Assembly (NCBI GenBank): GCA_963678925.1
Contig: OY787533.1
Coordinates: 1,550,001 to 1,614,000, forward strand
Reading direction: 5' to 3'
DNA length: 64,000 nt
From: G963665925 sp963678925
GTDB lineage: Bacteria > Bacillota > Clostridia > Peptostreptococcales > Acidaminobacteraceae
The notes under the pieces were generated by a model. The model ran no database searches. It was not told where the DNA came from and saw only the letters and a program-made list of their open reading frames with translations. The translations under genes and the position numbers were made by a program. Shown piece after piece: positions 52,427-60,979 of this stretch (positions are counted from its first letter, which is position 1; each line of letters opens with the position of its first letter).

Positions 52427-54427
52427 ATGGTTAAAAGTGTCAAATTCAAGCTTATGGCAGTGGTCATTCTGGTCATACTGCTCTCCATGTCCACTCTGGA
52501 AACCATCACATTGAACCAGTTTAAAAAATCTACTGAATCATCTGTCAACGAAAGACTCGTAGAGGTGACTGCCCTAGTCAAGGAAGCCGTTAACGCGGAG
52601 CTTTCCAAAGCATACATACTGGCCAATACGGTCAATCAATTCGATGATGTCAACGCGCTTGCAGCAGGAGATGTCGATTTGAAATCCAGTGTGCATTCAC
52701 TCTTGCAGCATCAAATCACAGCATCTGATGGTCTCATTGAAACCATTATTATTACAGACAGTACAGGCAAAGCACTGACAACGAACGAAACAACCGCACC
52801 TCAGGTTTCTGTCAGCGATAGAGACTATTTTAAGGAAACCATGCGGTCTAAGGAAACTGTCATCAGTCAAGTGGTCACTTCAAAGGGGACAGGCGAAAAA
52901 GTGGTTGCAGTCTGCACGCCCCTTGTCTCAGGAAATCGAGTTACCGGTACAGCGGTTCTAACTGTCAAGCTTGGGGAAATCGTCAAGCACGTTGAACAGA
53001 TTAAGGTTTTTGAGGGCGGCTACGCCTACTTGTTCGACAAAAACGGCCTGATTATATCACATCCGGACAGCGCCCTCGAACTGACTTCAAACCTGAGTTC
53101 CTTCAATGCGCCTGAAATCGATGCCATGGTTGAATCAGTTCGCAGCGGCAATGCTGGAGAAGCCTTCTACACGGTAGATGGTGTTGAAAAATATGTCCGC
53201 TTTGAACCGGTTGATGACTGGGGACTTGCCGTCACCGCCAACTATGATGACTACATGGCAACCCATCGTGAAGTCCAGCTCATGGTCCTCATGATGATGG
53301 CCATCACCATACTCGTCGCTATACTGCTCATTTACATATTTACAAATCACACAATCATCAAACCGCTTAAGCACCTGCAAAACGAAATGGCGATTGCTGG
53401 AGAAGGCGATTTCTCAAGACAAGTGACCTTCACGGCACAAGATGAAATCGGCGAAATCGGCCGTGCCTTCACAGCCATGTCGGACAAACTCAAGCATTTG
53501 CTTCAGGAGGTCAATGTAAACAGCGCTCAGGTCACTTCATCCGCACAGGAGCTCAGTGCAACAGTGGAAGAAATCAACGCCCAGGTACAGAATGTGACGA
53601 CTGCAACCCAGGAAATTGCTGCCGGCATGGAAGAAACTTCAGCGGCCATTGAACAGGTCAGCTCCTCTTCTGCAGAAATCATGGACTTTGCCTCTGTGCT
53701 TATGTCTGACGCACAGGCTGGAAATAGCAATGCCGAACAAATAGCCGAACGTGCAACAGCCATGAAGGACAATGCTGTACTTTCAAAAAATGAAGCCACA
53801 GATATTTACCGTAACAGACTTGAAGGCATTCAGGGCTCACTGGAGCGCGCTAAGGTCGTTGAAGAAATCATCGTCATGTCCGATACCATTCAAAAAATAT
53901 CAGAGCAGACAAATCTGCTGGCTCTAAATGCTGCAATCGAAGCGGCTCGTGCAGGCGAACACGGAAAAGGCTTTGCTGTCGTTGCAGAAGAAGTTCGAAA
54001 ACTAGCTGTTGAATCCAACTCGACTGTCGATAAGATCAACAAGCTGGTTCTCGAAGTCAACGAGGCCTTCAATGATGTTGCAGAGAACTCACAAGGCCTG
54101 CTGGACTTCATCGATTCAAAGGTCATTGCCGATTACAACACCCTCGTTGAGACCGGAGAACAGTATCTGGCAGACTCAGAGTTCGTAAGCACAACCATGC
54201 GTCAATTCGACAAAAGAGCTTCAGAAATCAGCACCTCCATCACGCAGGTCAACGCATCCATCGAAGCCGTTGCCAGCGCCATTGAAGAGGCTACTGCAAG
54301 CAGCCTTGAAATCACCAACAACGTCGAAGAGGTTTCTGGCGCTGTCGAGTCTGTCGCCAATGTGTCGATCAACCAGGCCGAACTTGCAGAAAACCTGAAC
54401 GAGCACGTGAATCGTTTTAAAGTTTAA
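52427..54427 (+). CDS. Methyl-accepting chemotaxis protein (dCache sensor)
   Basis: A 666-residue chemoreceptor. Two membrane helices (residues about 9-28 and 283-305) bracket an extracellular double-Cache domain. A HAMP domain (about 305-360) and a long helical signalling domain follow, with the hairpin tip EQTNLLALNAAIEAARAGEHGKG near residue 490 (central part). The Cache ligand is unknown; an amino acid or organic acid would be usual. It is followed by a PAS protein and a GGDEF/EAL protein on the same strand. Confidence 0.94.
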   Translation: MVKSVKFKLMAVVILVILLSMSTLETITLNQFKKSTESSVNERLVEVTALVKEAVNAELSKAYILANTVNQFDDVNALAAGDVDLKSSVHSLLQHQITASDGLIETIIITDSTGKALTTNETTAPQVSVSDRDYFKETMRSKETVISQVVTSKGTGEKVVAVCTPLVSGNRVTGTAVLTVKLGEIVKHVEQIKVFEGGYAYLFDKNGLIISHPDSALELTSNLSSFNAPEIDAMVESVRSGNAGEAFYTVDGVEKYVRFEPVDDWGLAVTANYDDYMATHREVQLMVLMMMAITILVAILLIYIFTNHTIIKPLKHLQNEMAIAGEGDFSRQVTFTAQDEIGEIGRAFTAMSDKLKHLLQEVNVNSAQVTSSAQELSATVEEINAQVQNVTTATQEIAAGMEETSAAIEQVSSSSAEIMDFASVLMSDAQAGNSNAEQIAERATAMKDNAVLSKNEATDIYRNRLEGIQGSLERAKVVEEIIVMSDTIQKISEQTNLLALNAAIEAARAGEHGKGFAVVAEEVRKLAVESNSTVDKINKLVLEVNEAFNDVAENSQGLLDFIDSKVIADYNTLVETGEQYLADSEFVSTTMRQFDKRASEISTSITQVNASIEAVASAIEEATASSLEITNNVEEVSGAVESVANVSINQAELAENLNEHVNRFKV

Positions 54428-54445
54428 TCCATATGGGTTTTAAAG

Positions 54446-54475
54446 ATACGGGTAAGCCGATGTGCTTACCCGTAT
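54446..54475 (+). other. Hairpin between the chemoreceptor and PAS genes
   Basis: An 11-bp perfect stem (ATACGGGTAAG/CTTACCCGTAT, 8-base loop) follows the chemoreceptor stop by 19 bases and is not followed by a clear T-run. It may reduce but not stop readthrough. Confidence 0.6.
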
Positions 54476-54495
54476 ATCTAAATTGAGGTGAAACC

Positions 54496-54990
54496 ATGCT
54501 TTTTTCAAAACAATCAAAAGGCATCGATTGGGAGGCCCTCCTGTCAGATTTTGATGCACTCGACACAAAAAAGAATGGGATCTTTATAGAAACTGACACG
54601 CGGGACATAGTCTATTTCAACAGCCGATTCCAGCGCATTTTTAATATAGAAACCGGCTCCAGCCACAGATTTTTTGGAAACCTGGCAAAATGCCAGAATG
54701 TCTACGATACCGACTCACTCTGCGGCACGCGAAGACATTGTACCAATTGCAGACTCAAGAACTCAGTTGAAACCATTCCAATACTCAACGGCAACGAATG
54801 GACCTTTCAGTTCAATCAAAAATACGTATTGTCAGGTGTGCCTGTACAGAAATGGTTCAATGCAACGGCACATCGCATACGACTCAATAATGAAACTTAT
54901 CTGGTCATTGAACTCTCAGAACGAACACATGCAATTAGAAAAAAAATCAATCAGGAACTGAAAGCGCTGGAAGAAGCCATTCGCAACTGA
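54496..54990 (+). CDS. Small stand-alone PAS protein with a four-cysteine loop
   Basis: A 164-residue protein with PAS-like strands (GIFIETDTRDIVYFNSRFQRIF near residue 28, in part) and a Cys cluster C66, C76, C82, C85 (C-x9-C-x5-C-x2-C) between the core helices. A C-terminal helix follows. There is no output domain. The Cys set could bind iron-sulfur, zinc or heme, or sense redox; none is proven. It lies between a chemoreceptor and a cyclic di-GMP protein, so it may pass a redox signal to one of them. Confidence 0.75.
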   Translation: MLFSKQSKGIDWEALLSDFDALDTKKNGIFIETDTRDIVYFNSRFQRIFNIETGSSHRFFGNLAKCQNVYDTDSLCGTRRHCTNCRLKNSVETIPILNGNEWTFQFNQKYVLSGVPVQKWFNATAHRIRLNNETYLVIELSERTHAIRKKINQELKALEEAIRN

Positions 54991-55019
54991 GGTCTTCCAG
55001 CTGAGTAAACGGTGCTATC

Positions 55020-57011
55020 ATGAAAAATAAAAATTATTCAAACATCCATACAAATACAGATGAATTTCTCAGCATGCCCAAGGCAAGGTGGAACCCTGCA
55101 TTGATTTACATTGTTTTCGGCTTGCTTTGGATTCTGCTTACAGACAAGGTCTTATTGACCTTTGCACCCAGTGTGACTGCGTACATTCACCTTGAGACCA
55201 TCAAGGGATTTACTTTTGTATTTCTATCTGCCGCGCTCATACATGGGCTCTCAAGCTTGAACAACAGGCGTATCAAACGTCTGCACAAGGAACTGGTCTC
55301 CAATTACAGCGCACTCATAAACACGCATAGAGACCTGAACCATCAAAAGCATCTGGTAGAGGAAATATTCAACAGCAGCAACTCCCTGATTCTCGTCTGG
55401 TCCCTTTCCGGTGAAGTCATCAATATGAACAGGCGATTCTCAGAGGTTTTCGGCTACGGTGACGAAATCATAGGAGAAAACTGGCCAGCTCTCCTGGTTC
55501 CTGCTTCCGAAACCCACCGTATTCAGAGTCTCATCAACGAGCTTCGCGTCAACCACGAAGCCCTCGACACCGAAAATATCATCGTTGGCAAAAATGGCAG
55601 AGAGTTCACCATTCAGTGGAACAATGCCATCATCGACGATCCCTTCAACGAAAGGCTTATTGCTGTCTCATTCGGGACGGATATCACTTCTGAGCGAGAA
55701 AAGGATCAAGCCATTGACAAGCTGATTTTCAACGACACCCTGACCTCACTTGGGAGCAGGCAATCCTTTGAGAACGATCTCAACAAGTTCATTGAGTATA
55801 ATATGCCTTTTACGGTCTACATCATGGGCATAGACAATTTCAGGGCCATCAATGAAATCTATGGCCATAAGATTGGCGACAGCTATCTGCAGCGTATTTC
55901 AAATGCCTTTCTAAAGCTGCCAAACTGCAAGACCTATCGTTTCAGCGGCGACGAGTTTGTCTTCCTTCAGGGCGAACCTACATCCAACACAGGGATCTTC
56001 GTCGACCGCGTCCTTGGAATCCTTGGTAAGAAGCGACGTATCGAAAAATTTGTACTGTCTGCTACAGGCTGCATTGGTGCGACGCATTTTCCTGAACACG
56101 GACACGATTTCGAAACCCTCGTGCAAAATATGACCATTTCTCTTGAAAGGGCCAAATCTTCCGGCAAGAACCAGTGGGCAGAATTCGACTTCGCATTTAA
56201 GGAACAGCTGACCAATCAGAAATGTATCACTGACAGCATTGAAACAGCCATTGAATCCGGAAGCTTCACCCTCAATTTCCAACCGATATTCAGGGTGCAC
56301 AGCCGAGATATCGAAAAGTTCGAAGTCCTTCTCAGATGGCCAAACATTCCGGTCAAGTCCATGCATATTGGCCAGGTCATTGCCCTTGCAGAGAAAACCG
56401 GTCAAATTCTCATCATAGACCGCTGGGTTATCAAGAAGTCCTTTGAATTCTTGAATCAGAACCGTAAGATATGGGCTGCCGCTGATAAAGTACTTTCAAT
56501 CAACATCTCAGCCCAAACCTTCCACTCGGATGATTTCATCGATTATTTGACAGAATGCGCGGATTTTCACGATGTCGATCCCAAATGCATCGAGCTTGAA
56601 ATCACAGAGTATTCTCTGATTCGAGATTTGAAATACTCCAAGAAGATTCTTGACCAGCTTAAGGGCATTGGGTTCAAACTGAGTCTGGACGATTTCGGAA
56701 CGGAGTACTCCTCGCTCAACTATTTACGACAATTGCCTTTTGATACCCTTAAGATTGACAAGAGCTATATCGATGACATTACTGAATCCAAAGGCGTCAG
56801 TCACGTGATTATTGAGCACGTTGTCCATATGGCAAAGGCCATGTCCATCAATACCGTCGCCGAGGGTATTGAGCATGAATACCAGCGTGCGTTTCTTGAC
56901 GACATTCACTGTGAGTTTGGCCAGGGCTATCTCATTTCACGCCCTCTGAACGGCGTCGACACCCTTTCTCTGCTGAAAACGCATCTTGAATCAAGACTGG
57001 CAAGTGCTTAA
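55020..57011 (+). CDS. PAS-GGDEF-EAL membrane protein
   Basis: A 663-residue protein with two N-terminal membrane helices (about residues 27-45 and 65-82), a PAS domain (about 115-235), a GGDEF domain (about 240-395) and an EAL domain (about 405-655). The GGDEF loop reads RFSGDEF, so cyclase activity is uncertain. The EAL motif is EVLLRW, with NIS, DDFGTEYSSL, IDKSYID and AEGIE also present, so phosphodiesterase action is plausible. It ends 37 bases before a bidirectional terminator's far arm. Confidence 0.93.
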   Translation: MKNKNYSNIHTNTDEFLSMPKARWNPALIYIVFGLLWILLTDKVLLTFAPSVTAYIHLETIKGFTFVFLSAALIHGLSSLNNRRIKRLHKELVSNYSALINTHRDLNHQKHLVEEIFNSSNSLILVWSLSGEVINMNRRFSEVFGYGDEIIGENWPALLVPASETHRIQSLINELRVNHEALDTENIIVGKNGREFTIQWNNAIIDDPFNERLIAVSFGTDITSEREKDQAIDKLIFNDTLTSLGSRQSFENDLNKFIEYNMPFTVYIMGIDNFRAINEIYGHKIGDSYLQRISNAFLKLPNCKTYRFSGDEFVFLQGEPTSNTGIFVDRVLGILGKKRRIEKFVLSATGCIGATHFPEHGHDFETLVQNMTISLERAKSSGKNQWAEFDFAFKEQLTNQKCITDSIETAIESGSFTLNFQPIFRVHSRDIEKFEVLLRWPNIPVKSMHIGQVIALAEKTGQILIIDRWVIKKSFEFLNQNRKIWAAADKVLSINISAQTFHSDDFIDYLTECADFHDVDPKCIELEITEYSLIRDLKYSKKILDQLKGIGFKLSLDDFGTEYSSLNYLRQLPFDTLKIDKSYIDDITESKGVSHVIIEHVVHMAKAMSINTVAEGIEHEYQRAFLDDIHCEFGQGYLISRPLNGVDTLSLLKTHLESRLASA

Positions 57012-57019
57012 AGGCATAC

Positions 57020-57050
57020 AAAAGGCACCTCAACTTTCGAGGTGCCTTTA
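57020..57050. terminator. Bidirectional terminator
   Basis: An 11-bp perfect stem (AAAGGCACCTC/GAGGTGCCTTT, 7-base loop) with flanking A and T runs lies between two convergent genes and overlaps the kinase stop codon at 57048. Confidence 0.85.
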
Positions 57051-58079
57051 GCTATCTAAGGTAATGCCTTTGGGGAAATAGATTCTGCAGTCCACGCCCA
57101 AGCCGAGTTCACTGTCAATTTCTATTTTTCCCTGTAGTTTTTTGACCAGATTGTAAATCACATAAAGTCCAAGACCTGTCGTCTCACCGTTTCGAGCCGT
57201 TGTAAAAAACGGATCAAAAACCTTGCCAAGGTGGTCTTGGGGAATCCCGATCCCATTGTCCTTGTACTTAAGCCAGTACCCCTGTGTATCCTCTTCAATG
57301 CCAATCTCAATAATGCCGTTTTCAATATTTCCAAAACCATGATTCACACTGTTTGATATGAGGTTTGTGATAATCTGGGAAAGTATGCCCGGATAAAACT
57401 TCATAATCATATTTTCACGAATATTGTAAACCAGTTCAAGTCTGCTCCCCTGATTGAAGGTATATTTCAGATTTCCCACCAGCATCTCCGTATACCTGAG
57501 CGCATCAAACTCCACAAATTGATACCGGGTCTGATCAGATGTGATTTTTCTAAAGTCATTGATAATCCGTATGGTCTTCTGGATATTGTCCAGGACAATC
57601 TGATCACTTTCACTTAATTTCGACAAGATCTCCTTCAACTCAAGCGCTTCTGCAGAAATATTATGGTCGAGCTGATTTATGAGCATACTGCTGAAGGAGC
57701 TCGCTGTGAGCGCAACCCCCAGTGGTGTGTTGATTTCATGGGAAATTCCGACAATCAGAGCCCCCAGAGAGGAGAGCTTTTCCGACTCAACCAAATAGTC
57801 CTGAGTCCGTTTTAACTCTTCATAGGATGATTTTATGGTTTCATTCGCCGCCTCAAGGGCCTCGGTTCTCTGCCGGACAAGCTGTTCTAGATTGTCATTG
57901 ATCTCAATCAGAGATTCCTCAGCCTGCTTTCTGCGTGCAACCTCCTCTTCAAGACGCTTGTTTTGCGCTTTCAGGATTTCCTGCTTCTTCATGAGCTCCT
58001 GGTAATAGTTCTTCCTGATAGAGGATTCCCCAAGTCCGGCTATTTGATTTCTAATCTCTTCTTTTGAATACTTTTTCAA
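57048..58079 (-). CDS. Soluble histidine kinase linked to ErcA-like dehydrogenase
   Basis: A kinase of about 343 residues with no membrane segment. A long coiled coil (EELMKKQEILKAQNKRLEEE region) precedes the H-box SLGALIVGISHEINTPLG; the ATPase domain shows NLISNSVNHG, KDNGIGIP and TTGLGLYVIYNLV. The start is placed at a TTG at 58079 behind GGTGGAG; an ATG at 58139 would overlap the dehydrogenase gene by 89 bases without a ribosome site. It is co-transcribed with the dehydrogenase, echoing the ErcA-ErcS' pairing of Pseudomonas. No response regulator gene adjoins. Confidence 0.9.
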   Translation of the reverse strand: MKKYSKEEIRNQIAGLGESSIRKNYYQELMKKQEILKAQNKRLEEEVARRKQAEESLIEINDNLEQLVRQRTEALEAANETIKSSYEELKRTQDYLVESEKLSSLGALIVGISHEINTPLGVALTASSFSSMLINQLDHNISAEALELKEILSKLSESDQIVLDNIQKTIRIINDFRKITSDQTRYQFVEFDALRYTEMLVGNLKYTFNQGSRLELVYNIRENMIMKFYPGILSQIITNLISNSVNHGFGNIENGIIEIGIEEDTQGYWLKYKDNGIGIPQDHLGKVFDPFFTTARNGETTGLGLYVIYNLVKKLQGKIEIDSELGLGVDCRIYFPKGITLDS

Positions 58080-59223
58080 GAATCTCCACCACCTCGTCCA
58101 TAACCGGCTCTCTTGGATTTGTGAGAACACAAGGGTCATTGAGTACCCTTACCGCAATCCTTCCAATGTCTGCATCGGTCATCGAATCATTTACAGAAGT
58201 CACTTTCAAGGCTTCCAAAACCGGCGCATTGACCCTGCTCACAAAATCTTTGAGAATTTCCGGCAGCTTCATGCCCGCATACTGGGGATGATTTCTTTCG
58301 AAAATCTCCTCCACCTTCTGGTACTTGTCTGTAGCAGTGTAGTTGTATGCTACCACATGCTTCAAAAATGTCCCATTGAGTTCCCCATGCTCCAGTTCGA
58401 CAAAATATCCTCCAACAGAATGTGCAATGGCATGGACCAAGCCGAGACTTGCATTGGAAAAGGCTATTCCAGCCTCAAGAGACGCTCTTGAAAGTTCGGA
58501 TCGGTATTCAAGATTGTCGAAATCCTCGATAAGCATTGGCAGGAATTTGACTACCGTATCAATTGCCGACAGGGACCTAGGCTCCGTCATAAAGGTTGCC
58601 AGGGGAGAAACATAGGATTCTATAGCATGGACAAGTGTGTCCAGGGCAGTATCAATTGTCACCTTGTCCGGCATGGTCAATGTAACTTCAGGGTCTATTA
58701 GGGATACATCCGGAACGAGCATTTTACTGACATGCGCCATTTTGTAGTGCTCCTTGGTATTTGTAAGAATGGCAAACTGAGATACATCCGCAGATGATCC
58801 TGACGTGGTCGGAACACAGATTAGAGGCGGAATTGGGATGAGAATCTTATCGACACCTTCGTAGTCCTCAACTTCTCCACCATTGGACACCAGGATTCCT
58901 ATGCCTTTGGCACAATCAAGAACACTGCCTCCACCTATGGCGATTACAGCGTCACATTGGTTCTCCATGTAGAGCTGTGCTCCACGGCTGCACTCGTAAT
59001 CCTTTGGATTTATGGTCACCTCCCTATACGTCACAAAGTCTATGTGCGTATCAGACATCTCCTCGACCATCTCTTTATACCACTGCTGACGTGTGACCCT
59101 GTCGTCTGAAACAACAAAGGGCTTCACGATCCCAAAATTGCGAATATATTGGAGGAGCAGATACCGCGCACCCGCTCCAAAAATAAACTCTGGCGCAACA
59201 AACTTCATAAGTGCTGAACGCAT
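58051..59223 (-). CDS. ercA: ErcA-like iron-containing alcohol dehydrogenase
   Basis: This 390-residue group III alcohol dehydrogenase has an NAD loop (GGGSVLDCAKGIGI near residue 97) and metal ligands in DTLVHAIE (Asp and His) and in the two later His of HSVGGYFVELEHGE. PTTSGSSADVSQFAI and MKFVAPEFIFGAGA match the ErcA subgroup, whose Pseudomonas member acts in signal control of ethanol oxidation. Start is the first ATG, with GGGAGG 5 bases before it. It shares an operon with a soluble histidine kinase, which supports a regulatory role; a plain alcohol or aldehyde reductase is the alternative. Confidence 0.88.
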   Translation of the reverse strand: MRSALMKFVAPEFIFGAGARYLLLQYIRNFGIVKPFVVSDDRVTRQQWYKEMVEEMSDTHIDFVTYREVTINPKDYECSRGAQLYMENQCDAVIAIGGGSVLDCAKGIGILVSNGGEVEDYEGVDKILIPIPPLICVPTTSGSSADVSQFAILTNTKEHYKMAHVSKMLVPDVSLIDPEVTLTMPDKVTIDTALDTLVHAIESYVSPLATFMTEPRSLSAIDTVVKFLPMLIEDFDNLEYRSELSRASLEAGIAFSNASLGLVHAIAHSVGGYFVELEHGELNGTFLKHVVAYNYTATDKYQKVEEIFERNHPQYAGMKLPEILKDFVSRVNAPVLEALKVTSVNDSMTDADIGRIAVRVLNDPCVLTNPREPVMDEVVEILEKVFKRRD

Positions 59224-59365
59224 GCAGACCTCCCGTAAACTTCCTGTCTAATCCATACTTAATGCGTTGGTTATCCCTAAAGTCTTCATACCCACAATTT
59301 CAAGGACTTATCCCAATTCTCCAAAACCACAGAATTGAATGCACATCAAACTTCTGCCGCAAAGT

Positions 59366-59399
59366 AAAAGACCCGTCTCACTTTGGAGACGGGTCTTTT
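59366..59399 (-). terminator. Terminator after tryptophanase
   Basis: A 14-bp perfect stem (AAAAGACCCGTCTC/GAGACGGGTCTTTT, 6-base loop) with T-runs lies 30 bases past the tnaA stop. Confidence 0.9.
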
Positions 59400-59428
59400 G
59401 TATGAATAAAAAGGGTGTATTCCTTGTC

Positions 59429-60808
59429 TTACTCGATTGGCTCAAGTTTTGATGTGAAGTGTCTTAGCACAGGAGGCTGCCATGTAATTCTGTAGCCTTT
59501 GATTTCATGTGCTCTTTCCTTGATGTTTGCAAGTGCTTCAGCAACCACGTCGAAGTGTGCTTGTGTATAAACACGTCTTGGAATCGCAAGGCGTGTAAAT
59601 TCCATTTCTGCTTCAAGCTGTTCGCCTGTCTCTGGATCAAGATCCAGCAGGTAAGAACCGATGTCGCACGCTCTGATGCCTGCTTCAATATAAAGCTCGC
59701 ACGCAAGCGCCTGACCTGGGAACTCATAGTAAGGAATGTGAGGCAGCAGTGCTTTTGCGTCTAGGAATACTGCGTGACCGCCCACTGGATACTGGAATGG
59801 TACACCCAGTTCCTGCAGCTTGCCGCCAAGGTACTCTACCTGACCCACTCTGTATCGTAGATAATCTTTATCAAGACCTTCATATAGACCGATAGACAGC
59901 GCTTCCAGGTCACGACCTGCAAGACCGCCATACGTTACAAAGCCTTCGTATGGAATTGTCAGACCCTTAACCTTTGTGTAAAGCTCTTCAGAACTCTTAA
60001 CACCGATCAGACCGCCCATGTTGACGATAGCATCTTTTTTCGCACTCATTGTGAATGCATCCGCATAGCTGAACATTTCGCGAACGATATCAATGATTTC
60101 CACATCTGCATAGCCTTCTTCACGTTCACGGATAAAGTGTGCATTTTCAGCGTAACGTGCAGCATCAATGATCATTGTAATGCCGTATTTATCAGCGATT
60201 TCTTTAGTTGCCTTAAGATTCGCCATAGAAACTGGCTGACCGCCAGCTGAGTTGTTTGTAATTGTCATGATGATCAGGCCAACATTTTCAGCGCCTGTTT
60301 CCTGGATATAACGCTCCAGTCTTTCAAGGTCCATATTGCCTTTGAAAGGCATATAAGTTGATGTATCCTTAGCTTCTGGAACAACGATATCAACAGCACG
60401 CGCACCAATCAGGCCAACATGGCCTCTTGTTGTATCGAAGTGCATGTTGGAAATACACTTTTGTCCCTTTTTCAGAAGTATTGGAAGAAGGACTTGCTCA
60501 GCTGCACGACCCTGGTGAACAGGCTGTGCATATTCATAATGGAAAATATCCTTTACAGCAGCTTGCAGTCTGCGGTAACCTCTTGCACCTGCATATGACT
60601 CGTCACCTGACATCATACCAGCCCATTGCTTGTCACTCATCGCACCAGTACCGCTGTCTGTTAGAAAATCGATGTAAACATCGTCAGAGTCAAGACCGAA
60701 AACATTGTAATTTGCTGCCTTCAGCTTCTCAACACGCTCTTCACGAGTTGTCATTTTCATCGTTTCAACCATTTTGATTTTAAACGGTTCTGCAATGTAC
60801 TTAACCAT
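59429..60808 (-). CDS. tnaA: Tryptophanase
   Basis: A 459-residue PLP enzyme of the beta-eliminating lyase family, splitting tryptophan into indole, pyruvate and ammonia. The PLP lysine lies in TMSAKKDAIVNMGG near residue 255, with SAGGQPVSMANL, DAARYAENA and VTYGGLAGRDLEA. The C-terminus (GSYLLDLDPETGEQ, PPVLRHFTSKL) follows tryptophanase rather than tyrosine phenol-lyase; the latter cannot be fully excluded. The usual HQGRGAE reads HQGRAAE. An unfamiliar regulator gene is divergent. No tnaC-like leader was found. Confidence 0.9.
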   Translation of the reverse strand: MVKYIAEPFKIKMVETMKMTTREERVEKLKAANYNVFGLDSDDVYIDFLTDSGTGAMSDKQWAGMMSGDESYAGARGYRRLQAAVKDIFHYEYAQPVHQGRAAEQVLLPILLKKGQKCISNMHFDTTRGHVGLIGARAVDIVVPEAKDTSTYMPFKGNMDLERLERYIQETGAENVGLIIMTITNNSAGGQPVSMANLKATKEIADKYGITMIIDAARYAENAHFIREREEGYADVEIIDIVREMFSYADAFTMSAKKDAIVNMGGLIGVKSSEELYTKVKGLTIPYEGFVTYGGLAGRDLEALSIGLYEGLDKDYLRYRVGQVEYLGGKLQELGVPFQYPVGGHAVFLDAKALLPHIPYYEFPGQALACELYIEAGIRACDIGSYLLDLDPETGEQLEAEMEFTRLAIPRRVYTQAHFDVVAEALANIKERAHEIKGYRITWQPPVLRHFTSKLEPIE

Positions 60809-60914
60809 TCACTATTCCTCCCTCAAACAATTCCACTAAACTATTTTCATTTTTTTGAATTATCGCTCATTGTCAATTAAAGAATATCACTTGCGCAATA
60901 CGCTTAAAAGTGTC

Positions 60915-60947
60915 TTTAATTTGACTTTAATCGAATTCAAAATTAAA
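60915..60947. promoter_or_regulatory. AT-rich inverted repeat between tnaA and its divergent regulator
   Basis: TTTAATTTGA (60915-60924) and TCAAAATTAAA (60937-60947) form an imperfect inverted repeat in the 171-base divergent region. It may be the regulator's operator. Weak evidence. Confidence 0.35.
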
Positions 60948-60979
60948 ATAGAAGCAAATACGTCATTAGGAGGCGCTAG

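Noticed and set aside
59429..60808. Tyrosine phenol-lyase as the identity of the tnaA gene
   Set aside because: The C-terminal GSYLLDLDPETGEQ and PPVLRHFTSKL segments follow tryptophanase; kept only as a minor alternative.
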